DNA of 64,000 nucleotides from Trichoderma breve (taxonomy: Eukaryota > Ascomycota > Sordariomycetes > Hypocreales > Hypocreaceae). The stretch is taken from positions 3,844,001 to 3,908,000 of the forward strand of contig NC_079233.1 in NCBI RefSeq assembly GCF_028502605.1, read 5' to 3'. Below the pieces are notes generated by a model. The model had not been told where the DNA came from. It searched no databases and worked only from the letters and a program-made list of their open reading frames with translations. Below are positions 54,601 through 64,000 of this stretch, piece after piece (positions within the stretch are counted from its first letter, which is position 1; each line of letters begins with the position of its first letter). The position numbers and the translations under genes were made by a program.

Positions 54601-55101
54601 ATGCCCTCCATCCTCAACATAGCACACATGTGCTCCCACCTCCAAAACGCATCCAAAGCCCGCCTCGGCCTCACCTCCATCCCCTCCAACAAGTACAACC
54701 TGCACCTCGCCCTCGCCCTCCACCGCTCCGGCTTCTTCTCCTCCGTCTACCGCGCCGGCCCGCACCCCCCGACCCCGGAACAGATGGTCGCCCAGGTCCC
54801 CGAGCCCGTCACAAACGCCACCGTCGCAAAGATGCGCATCTGGCTCGGCCTCAAGTACTGGGACGGACGGCCCGTCCTGTCAAAGGCCACCGTCATCAGC
54901 AAGCCCTCTAGACAGTTGACTGTTGATGTTCAGGAGCTGGCTCGCCTTACGAGGGGGTTCCCGACGAAGCTCAAGGGCGGTGTTGTTAGTGGCTTGGGGG
55001 TTGGGGAGTGCATGTTTGTGTCTACGGCGAGAGGTGTGCTTGAGGTTAGGGAGGCGTTGGCGAAGAAGGTCGGTGGTGTGCTCATGTGCCGAGTATCATA
55101 G
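54601..55101 (+). CDS. Mitochondrial small-subunit ribosomal protein uS8m
   Basis: Single-exon gene, 166 aa, ACCATG start. It matches the S8 family: N-terminal helix and strand IAHMCSHLQNASKARLGLTS (rRNA-binding), then PSNKYNLHLALALHRSGFF, a conserved core KMRIWLGLKYWDGRPVLSKA, and the C-terminal signature VVSGLGVGECMFVSTARGVL corresponding to bacterial S8 GxxTSxGxMT-type residues. Length and N-terminus fit the mitochondrial protein of fungi (Mrps8). Strong C-bias at third positions in the first half suggests good expression. Confidence 0.93.
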   Translation: MPSILNIAHMCSHLQNASKARLGLTSIPSNKYNLHLALALHRSGFFSSVYRAGPHPPTPEQMVAQVPEPVTNATVAKMRIWLGLKYWDGRPVLSKATVISKPSRQLTVDVQELARLTRGFPTKLKGGVVSGLGVGECMFVSTARGVLEVREALAKKVGGVLMCRVS

Positions 55102-55644
55102 TCTCACTCAAATGGGACAACGACGGAAACGAAAAACGAAAAAAGAGAAAATAGACTGAAAAAGAAGAAAGGGAGTGGAGATGGCTTCAATGATTATGGT
55201 TGTGTATATATATTAACATGTATTGTCTCACAAAAGAGAGGGGAGGTAGAGAGAGAAAGTACATCTCACTGTATGAATAGAATCAATTACAAACAAGTAT
55301 GCATGATCAAATGGACGAGGAATCCTGTTGCTCGTTGATGATGGCTTTGGCAAAATAAAAATGCAATTTATGCATATACTCCCAAGGTCCCAAAGAAAAA
55401 GAAAGTATCACCAGTGGTCGCTATAAACAGGTATCTAAGGTATCTTAATAACTACATCTCTCCTTTTCGACAGAGGGCCGCGGAGGCCTGTCCAATATTA
55501 CATAGACAAGGGGGGTTCGATATCAAACAAAAGGACCAGAAAAAACACATCTCCACCAATGTCAAAACTTGACAAACGCCGTCCCTGACCAACAAAACAC
55601 CAAACTGCTATTATTATTTTTGCCATTGATTTAACGGTTGTTGA
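55102..55644. other. Convergent 3' intergenic region
   Basis: 543 bp between uS8m and the disordered protein gene, AT/AG-rich 3' UTR sequence. No gene seen. Confidence 0.5.
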
Positions 55645-58060
55645 TTATGAGGAAGCCTGAACAGCGGTCTCGTCAGCCTTCTCAGAAGTCTCCAGGACAA
55701 CTGGCTCGGCGACGGGCTCGGCAACCTCCTCGGCCTTGGGCTCCTCGGTGGCTTCAGTAGCCGGCTCAACAGGAGCTTCCTCAACGGCGACGGCGGCCTC
55801 GGGCTCAGCGACGGTCTCGGGCTCAGCAACGGGCTCGGACTCGACAACAGGCTCGGCGGCGGGAGTCTCCTCAACCTTGGTCTCAGCGACCTCAGCAACC
55901 TCAGCGACGGGCTCAGGGGTGGCCTGAGTGAGCTCGGCATCCTCAGCAATAGCAACAACCTCCTCAGCAGTCTCGACATTGGCAGTTTCAGCAGCCGCCT
56001 CCTCCACTGGGAGAGGCTCGGGTTCCTCAGCCTTCACAGGAGCAGCCTCCTCCTGAGCCACATCCTTGACGGGCTCCTCAACAGCCTCCTCCTTGGGCTT
56101 GGTGACGGATTTCTCGCTCAATGAGGGAGAAGGGGATTTCTTGCCGATCGACTTCCTAGGAGAAGACTTTCGGGTTGGGCTGCCCTCATAGTGAGATCCA
56201 CCAGATGCTGCCGTCCCAGCAGTAGAGGGTCGGGATCCACATTGCTTAGGAGGTGTAGTATCCCCTGCCGTCTTGCTAGATGACGCCTGCGTAGGTCGCG
56301 TCATGCGGGCCAAGAAGCCCTCGTCAACGTCCTTCGTCTTCTTAGGCGCCTCTTTGGCAGACTTGGCGGGCGGTGGCCCAATGCTGGGTCGAGATCGCGC
56401 AGCAGACCTTTCTTTGGCGGCCCGCAGAGCAGACTCTTGTTTGGCTGTCTTAGCACCATGTACAACATGGCCAGGAACCTGCCCGCCCAGGGGGCCGAGA
56501 GATTGCCTTGAATTGGTCGGTCTGGACTGAGTTGCTCCAGATGCTGCACCCGCACCAGTCTTGGAGACGGAAGAGGCGGTGGGAGCGGTGAGTGAAGCGG
56601 GGAGGCCAACCGGCTTGGTGGGCGATCTGGTCTTTGGCTTGGGGACAGCAGCACCGCTGTCAATCTTGATGGGCTGAGGCCTCTTAGCAGCACCAGTTGC
56701 AGCTCCAGTCTTTGCGGCAGAAGCTGGCCTGGCTGCAGAGCCTGGTCTGGCTGCAGAACCGGGTCTGACGGCAGAAGAGGATCTGACAGCCGAAGTTGAC
56801 CGGGCAGCAGAGCTCGACCGAACAGCCGAAGTGGATCTTCTGGCAGTGGCTTCTACTGTCTTTTGCAATGGTCTGGCGTTCGCTCGCCTGGAGGAGTCGG
56901 TAGCGGCTTTGGTAGCAGTTGCTGCAGCAGGTTTGGGAGTGGCTTTGGCGGCTGCCGCCTTGGGAGCGGGAGCTGCAGCAGTCTTTGTAGCAGCAGTCTT
57001 AGTAGCTGTTGTCTTCGTGGCCGCAGTCTTTGCGGCCGTAGTCTTGGTTGCGGCGGGCTTCGCTACAGCTTTGGTGGCGGCAGCAGCTGGCTTGGTCGAC
57101 TTGTCTGACTTTTGTGAGACACTGTCGGTGCTGCTCGTAGGGGCGGCAGTTTCCTTGGGTGCCGCCTGCTCAGGCTCGGGTTTCTTCGCGGAAGCTGATT
57201 CGGGAGCTGACTCTGTTGCGGATTCAGGTGCAGATTCAGTCACAGATTCGGGGGCAGACTTGACCGCGGGCTCAGCCGTTGCGGTGGTCGGGTCCGCTGG
57301 CGACAGCATGCCGGTGGGAGTCTCTTCGTCGACAACCTTGTCCGGGTTGTGACTTGGCTTGTCGGTCACAGCTCCCTGCTGTCCCTCCTGTTCCTGCTGG
57401 AACTCGAGGGAAGCTCGGGCAGATCGCACAGATATCTGGCTCATGGCGGAGTTGAGGCTGGCCAGGAACGCAGGGGACATGGGCGATTTGGGCGACTTGG
57501 GCGGTTTATCGATCTTGGCCTTTGAGATGGCTTCGCGGTCGATGTCGAGGCTGCCTCGCGGGGTCGAGGTTCGAGAGAGACTGTCTTCCCTGACGAGGCC
57601 GATGACGCCGTTTCGTTCGACGGCAACAAAGCTGCTTCGCACCTTATTGACGAGCGGCTTGGGGGAACCGCTTCGAGCTAGTGGCGGAAAGAAGAGCGGG
57701 TTAGCTTTCTGGACGGAAGTTAAGCTCTTTGTGGTGGCATGGCAGCAGTCAAGCATAAGGTATGCATCCAGGTCTTAGAGCAGCCCTCCAGCCTTTAGCG
57801 GAACTAACAGCTACAGGAGCAGCCCAGCAGCGTCTGGGATGGACAGTAACAAACAGGCTTCTTGAAGGGCACATAATGGAAGGCTGGAATGCAGGAAGAA
57901 GAAGCAAGCAAATGGCAAATCATCAGCACACACTGAGGGCATTACCTCCTGGGGTTGGAGATGGAGTTGAGACACCAAGGGATCTACCTCTATCATCGTC
58001 CGCTGGGCTCGCGTCCCCTTTGTTCTCGAACATGGCTCGCAGGTTCTTGACCGCGCTCAT
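55645..58060 (-). CDS. Large disordered Ala/Pro/Lys-rich protein with histone H1-like tracts
   Basis: Model: complement(join(55645..57677, 57946..58060)), 715 aa; one 268-nt intron (GTAATG donor, CTAG acceptor). The N-terminus MSAVKNLRAMFENKG plus SFVAVERNGVIGLVREDS looks like the conserved part and is typical of a fungus-wide family of unknown function. The middle contains imperfect SAPES(A/V)TE repeats, a Lys/Ala/Thr tract like a histone H1 tail (TKTTATKTAATKTAAAPAPK), repeated RSxSAxR/RPGSAAR units and SPTRKSSPRKSIGKKSPSPS basic S/T-P sites. The last ~150 residues are highly acidic (EEAAPVKAEEPEPLPVEEAA). No folded domain is seen. It may bind nucleic acid or microtubules through the basic tracts; that is speculation. 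Confidence 0.78.
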
Positions 58061-61000
58061 GGTGAAAGACGGGCCGCGTCCGCGGAGGCTCTAGGGAATG
58101 ATTTTGCGCGCAATCGATATGCTGGAGGTTCTTTGGAAAAACCATCCGTGTGAAGATTCAGGAGAAGAGGAAAAGTATACTAATAGCTTCGCCAAGTAGA
58201 AGTAGGGGAGATTGACGAACGAAATACTAGAGCTAGAGGAGAAAGGGAGGGAAAGGGACCGAGACCCTCCCAGCAGTACTGGAAGTACCTCGGGGAGTAC
58301 ATGCGACACAAGTACCTCCGTGCTCCGTTCTCCATGCTCCATCTCCATACATGGCGCGACACGGGTCAATTGGGATCAGTTCAGGGGTTGCGATGCAGTA
58401 CTGCAGACTCGTACAGTACAGTACAGTATTAGTGGTGGCACTTTTTTGTGCTAGGCCAGGGATAAAGTGAAAGTGGCCTCTTCTGTCAATTGTTCTAGAT
58501 GCACGGGTTATACTCGCGTGCTTTGGCTGTTGTCACCGTTGACACAGAGAGAGAGCCGTCATGTTATTGACTTGTATGGCCCTCGCAGCTTCAGTGACAG
58601 GAGTACATGTGGTACTTCCAGGACCAGGTACCCGTCCAGGTATCCGTGCACTTAAACAGACAGCCCGCCCGTCCTGTAGATTCTACAGTAAAGTAGAGTA
58701 CACGCATCCACTCGTAATAGGTTCATGCAGCAGCAACTGTTTACCGCACCGCTTTCTCACTCTCACCCACTCCCCAATCCGATCCAATTGCTTGATTCGA
58801 CAATCATCAGTCAGTCATCAGCCAACCCACCACCTCCAAAAACGCGACATTGCGCCTGCGTGAGCGCGCCATCAACATGCGAATCCGCCACTAACACCGT
58901 CACAAGGCGCGTTTGTGAGAAATGAGGTTCGGATGGGCCGATCCGCCACGCCGCTACTTGGGGACTTCTTGGTGCTGGTGCTAAAGACTGGGCAGTTTCC
59001 CCCAGGCGGACAAAAAAGGGCACCAGTGGTCCGTAGTGCAGTACCTTCCCCAACGAGCGCCCTGTGCTGCCGTCTACAGGTACTGCCGTAGAGCTGGTAC
59101 TTGCTTCTCGAACCCCGGCATTTTTATATGGATTCTTCGATGCCAGGCATCTCTGACCGACACCGATCATGCGCTGCTGACGGATTGGATTCTTTTTCTT
59201 GCATCTGCAGCGCTCACCGCATCTATGAGTACATACACGGACTGTACTCTACTGTAGTAGAAACTGGATGCAGCAACGGGCAGCAGTAGTGTACAATTTA
59301 GTACGGAGCACAAAAGGTCTGTATTCAATTCAATTCGTAATAAACAATAATAATCCCAATGGATGCAAGTCTAAGTCTGGTCGTGGCATCTTCCCAATGT
59401 GGCCACTCACTCACTCCAGCTTACACACACGCCGTGATTGGTCCAGCCACGCAACCACAACAACCTCTAGCCAGGCTTGTAATCTCCCTCGCTGGCGGTT
59501 TTATGTCAGGAGCAGCGAAACAAGAGCAATTAATATCGACAGCTTCATTTCGGCTTTTAGGCGTTCCATGACGCCACTCACACTCACTCACACACTCTCT
59601 CTGACAAAGTGCAATATACAATCCAGGTACCCTGTTTCGGGGTATTACACAAGTACTCGATCCCCGTACTAGCCCGTCTGGTGCTTTCCAGCTGGCCATC
59701 TCGTCACAATTGATTCTGCGAGATCCCCTTCCGAACCGAACACTAATACGAGTTTTGACGTCTACCCCTTGCATTAGAATTAGAGCCTAGTATGAGTATC
59801 GAGCGTGACAACAGCTACAACGAAAGTTCACGAGAAATGCCATCTCGACCATTTGTTATACACATCACAGTTTAGAAGACTACTCCGTAATACACCGTAT
59901 CATCCGCATCTTTAGCCATCGCCCGAGTGGGTAACTCTCTTTCTTTCTCGCATGCACTTATACGGGACGCATCACCTGCATAGTCAGCAAAACAGTTAAG
60001 GGGGTCCCAGCCAGAAGCACGTTCCCCATACCGATCCCTTCTCTCTTCCTTCAAACTTTCCCAGACAGACAGCTTCTCCATCCGGAGCACCATTAACTAG
60101 TCTTGTTTCCATGCCGGCATAAGCATCATCTCTTCAAAGACCTCCAAGATGGGCTACTGTACAGGTCACAGATAGAAACAAACAGAGTTGACACCGTGTC
60201 ACGACGGAACGCACGGATGCCCTTTAATCCATGATATGATATCCATGGCAGGGTTAGGCGGGAACGACAGCCTGCTCGGAAGTGCCCGTCCTTTATTTTC
60301 ATCGCTTTAATGAGGCTAGTACCTAGTAAAGTAACCCCCAGCCCAGCCTAGACGCGTTCTAGCATCTTCCCGTCTTCGTACGGGGGAATCCTGTGCCTTG
60401 TCCAGACAAGCGAAAGAAAATACACCCTACAGGCATCTGAACTGTTAGCTTGGTACTGATAATCATCAGGTTGCCTTACGCATCTAAAAAAGTACTAAAC
60501 TAACAATTTAGATGCCTGTGGAATGTAGTCCCGGCAACACGCGAGATGGAGCACTTTTCTCGGTTCGCTTTCTGGGGGCCAAATACGAAAACGCAGGTGG
60601 TTTTCACATCTCTTTTCGTCCCCCAGCCGCCCCCGGTACGGTATAGCCATTTTTTTTTGTTTTGGCAAGGCTGGGATGGCATACCGAGGCGTTCCCTGAT
60701 CATATGAGATGACGTTCCTTGGTTATATGAGATGATGGATCTTGTTTCGCTGCCCTGATGTCAAGATGGCTTACACGAAATGAAGGCACTTTCACTGCTT
60801 TGCTTGCATGTTTGTCTGAGGGAGAGTCAAAGTTCATTTGTGTTTTTAAGTGTACTCGTACATGCATGCATTGACCAAAGTTCTATCCATCTTGCATCTA
60901 ATCCTGCTAGTCCCAGTGACCTTTTGCTTTTTTATATCCCTGAACCCTTTTTTATTCTCTCTTCATTGGGTACGTGAAAGGCTTCTTTCGCTTTCTAGAA

Positions 61001-61184
61001 ATCGTATTGGACCAGTCACATCGCATGCTGCTCTCTTCCCGCACTCCATACATGTACACAAGACATTTGTTTCACAGGGGTATTCGTACAAGGCAGCCCG
61101 CCCCCGTCAGTAAGCGTTTTATGATATCACTCTTGTCCGGGGGGGTCTGCGTTCTTTTATCAGCTAGGTAGCCGCGAGCCTTTT
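58061..61184. other. 3.1-kb gene-free region
   Basis: Promoter of the disordered-protein gene and 3' region of MEF1, both minus strand. Only domain-free short frames occur. The part 58270-59330 is dense in GTAC words. Poly-T at 60650-60659. No gene supported. Confidence 0.5.
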
Positions 61185-63862
61185 TTACTTGGTTCGCTTG
61201 GCCTCGAGCTCGGCCTCGTACTTGGCGACCAGCTCCTTTCTATAAACGGTATTAGTCACCATGACGATATGAAACAAATAACGATACCTCATCTTAAAAA
61301 AAATCTGGCAAGAGAGTGAAGTGAAAAGAAGGTAGGGATAAAACTTACTGCAAGTGAGGAGGAGCAGGGGCATAGTGGCTAAACTCCATGCTGAATTCAC
61401 CCTTGCCCTGAGTCGCCGCACGCAGCTGCGAGCTGAAGCCGAACATGGCGTTCAAGCTGCAGTCACAGATGAGCGTAAAGTCCTCGCTGCCAATCTCCGT
61501 GTCGTGGATGGTGGCGTTGCGCTTGTTCATCAGCATGAGGATGTTTCCTTGGAACTCGTTCGGGGCGGTAATGGTCGTCTTCATCAGCGGCTCGAGGACC
61601 TGGCCGCCGGCTTCGGGGAAGGCCTTGCGGAAGGCCATCTGGGTGGCCAGGTTGAAGGCATAATCGGAGGAATCGGTGACGTGGGTCTGACCGTCGTTGA
61701 TAATCATCTTGGAGCCGATGACGCGGTGGCCCAGCAGGGGGCCCTTTTCACAGGCAAGCTCGAAACCCTTGGAACAGGCCGACAGGAACTTGTCGGGGAT
61801 GTGGCCGCCGACGACCTGGCTCTCGTAGTGGTTCTCCTCCGGCTTTTCGTTGGGCTCGATGTAGCCGGCGACGCGGGCAAAGTCACCGGGACCACCGCTC
61901 TGTCGCTTGAGGAGGTAATCGAAATCGGCACGGCGAGAGATGGTCTCACGGTAGGCGACACGGGGCTGGCCGGTGACACACTCCGTCTTGTACTCTCGCT
62001 TGAGGCGCTCAACGTAGACTTCGAGATGCAATTCACCCATGCCGGAAATGATGGTCTCTTCACTCTCGGCATCGACGTGGACACGGAAGGTCGGGTCCTC
62101 GCGCTGGAATCGGTTCATCGCCTTACTGAAGTTGTCGGCGTCGCCAGTGCGCTTCGGCTTGATGGACAAGGACATGACGGCATCGGGGACGAACATGGAA
62201 GACATGGTGTAAGGGAGACCGCCATCGGTAAAGGTATCGCCAGAAGCACAGTCGACACCGAACACGGCGCAAATCTCACCAGCACCGACCTCGTTGACAT
62301 CCTCCATCTCGTTGGAGTGCATGCGAACAATGCGGGGAATGCGGACCTTCTTGTCGGTTCGGGAGTTGTACAGGTAGGTACCCTTGCTCAGGGTTCCCTG
62401 ATAGACACGGATGTAGGTAAGTTGGCCATAGTTGTTCTCCTCGAGCTTGAATGCAAGACCGACAAAGGGAAGCGAGTTGTAGGGGACCAGTGCCACGGTC
62501 TCCTCTCCCTTGGTCTTGTCCAGAGCAGTGTTTTCGATCTGACCGGGGTTGGGGAGGTAGTCGCAGACAGCATCCAGCATGGGCTGAATACCCTTATCGG
62601 CCAGGGCAGAACCCATCATGACAGGAGTAAACTTGCGGGCAATGGTGGCGCGGCGGATAGCAGCCTTGATCTGTGCATTGGTGGGTTCCTGCTCATCGAG
62701 ATACAGCTCGGCGATTTCGTCGTCAACGTCGGCCAGCTTCTCAATCAAGAACTGTCGCTTCTCGGCGGCAAACTCTTGCAGATTAGCAGGGACCTGGTCG
62801 GTAACTCGGACCTTGGTGCCACGGGGGCCCTCAAAGTACATGGCCTTCATCTCGATAATGTCGACAACGCCCTCGAATTCGTCCTCGGCGCCAATAGGAA
62901 TCTGGATGGCGGCCGCGGGGATCTTGAGCTTGGAGTTGATCTGTTCGACGGCCTTCCAGGGGTTGGCACCCATGCGGTCCATCTTGTTGATGAATGAAAT
63001 CCTAGGGACATCGTAGCGCTTCATTTGACGATCGACCGTAATCGTTTGGGACTGAACAGCAGAGACAGCGCAGAGAATCATGACGGCACCATCGAGCACG
63101 CGCAAAGCACGCTCGACCTCGATGGTGAAGTCAATGTGGCCGGGAGTGTCGATCAAGTTGATGTGATACTCTTCATCCTTTCCGTTTACCGTTTTCTTCC
63201 AGTCGCAGAATGTAGCCGCAGACTGAATAGTGATACCCTTTTCTCGTTCCAGTTCCATAGAGTCCATCTTGGCGCCGACGGCATCTTTGCCGCGGACCTC
63301 GTGGATTGCCTTGATTCGACCAGTGTAGAAGAGAACTCGTTCCGTTACCGTAGTTTTGCCACTGTCAATGTGTGCCTGTTGTTTGTTTATATCTTGTTAG
63401 TTTTTTGTCTCCTTTTTTCTCTTTCCCTCTATTCTTGAGTTTTATATATGCGTCATTAATAGCAAAGGTGGTTTCGTACCGCGATACCGATGTTCCGGAC
63501 TGAAGAGAGACGCTGAATCTCTTCGGGAGCAAGGTTGGCGGCAACAGATTCGGCAGTGAGGCTGGCAGCATCATTCTGTGCTTTTTTCAAACTATTCGTT
63601 TTCCAACTGTCAGTCTCATTGTTTCACCTTGCATCCAACTCGCTCGCAAGCTTCGTAACTGGAAATCCAAGACATGTTTTGGTGGTCCTTACGCTTCCTG
63701 CGCAGCATTGAGCCGCGGGGCTGATCCGCTGAAAGCTCGCAGCTGGCCCTGATAAGCCAAGGGAAGAATAGCAGCCTGGAAATTGCGAGCTCCAGAAGTT
63801 GCCTTCTGGGCATCCGCAAGCAGATGGCAATTAAGCCATCTGGCAGTCCCAAATGCCCTCAT
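61185..63862 (-). CDS. mef1: Mitochondrial elongation factor G1
   Basis: Model: complement(join(61185..61239, 61349..63375, 63480..63591, 63693..63862)), 787 aa; introns of 109, 104 and 101 nt. It is a GTPase that translocates tRNAs and mRNA on mitochondrial ribosomes. The first ~65 residues are Arg/Ala/Ser-rich with few acids ([15 protein letters not shown]..., [11 protein letters not shown]), a matrix-targeting presequence. G1 motif AHIDSGKTT is completed across the 63376..63479 intron; switch region [18 protein letters not shown]3 LIDTPGH; G4 INKMDR. EF-G domains II-V follow (GRPRVAY-like [19 protein letters not shown]). The last exon adds [17 protein letters not shown]. Length is as expected. 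Confidence 0.97.
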
Positions 63863-64000
63863 GTTGCGAGCTTGTCCACGGGCAAAGGTGGGTTGAAGGC
63901 ACTCAGAGATCGGCCATCGGCTTAATGGCCGCTTGAAACTTTTTTTTTTTAGTCTGTCAGGGTCCCTCCAATTGGCTCAACCTCTCACGTGCGGTCGCAA
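63863..64000. other. MEF1 upstream region, cut by window edge
   Basis: 138 bp upstream of the minus-strand MEF1 start. It includes a T-run (63942-63950), CCAATTGG at 63968-63975 and a CACGTG core at 63987-63992. These could be promoter elements. Confidence 0.45.

Noticed and set aside
61354..62997. 547-codon open frame on the plus strand
   Set aside because: It lies exactly antisense to the MEF1 coding exon. It has no domain and reflects C-biased third positions of the true gene.

Overview
The window is nuclear DNA from a filamentous ascomycete. The evidence is short spliceosomal introns (about 42-270 nt) with GTAAGT/GTATGT donors and CTGAC/CTAAC branch sites, Kozak-like CACCATGG starts, intergenic gaps of up to about 3.4 kb, and fungal-type products (class I myosin with SH3 and acidic tail, PFA4, Prp17, Erv14, kynurenine 3-monooxygenase). 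The repertoire suits a Sordariomycete. The GTAC-rich promoters and long spacers look to me most like Hypocreales, but that placement is an impression. No bacterial operons, CRISPR arrays, rRNA, convincing tRNA or transposons were seen.

Layout. 0-20.5 kb is mostly housekeeping: a truncated multi-spanning membrane protein (-), palmitoyltransferase PFA4 (+), myosin I (-), an RPEL actin-binding mini-protein (+), a small Ser-rich protein (-), an ER FKBP (+), DNA polymerase kappa (-) and a Pro-rich conserved protein (+). 22-30 kb holds a single-pass membrane protein with two PPxY motifs (+), a flavodoxin-like quinone reductase (+), a membrane-anchored methyltransferase (-) and a six-helix membrane protein (-). 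33.5-45 kb looks accessory: an F-box protein, a SET-domain protein, two tandem BTB paralogues, a secreted agmatinase-like enzyme, a small tail-anchored protein and an unusual PARP-type ADP-ribosyltransferase. 45-64 kb returns to core genes: Prp17 (-), Erv14 (-), methionine aminopeptidase 1 (-), kynurenine 3-monooxygenase (+), mitochondrial uS8 (+), a large disordered protein (-) and mitochondrial EF-G (-).

The observation I rank highest is in the quinone reductase gene. Its stop codon is TGA followed by CTA, the known leaky readthrough context. It is followed in the same frame by 55 open codons ending in a farnesylation-type CaaX box (CSIM) with an extra upstream cysteine. Readthrough would make a small amount of a lipid-anchored isoform of an otherwise soluble enzyme.

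Intron-exon structures were worked out by hand from splice signals, phase and protein continuity. For minus-strand genes the exons are listed in plus-strand coordinates.
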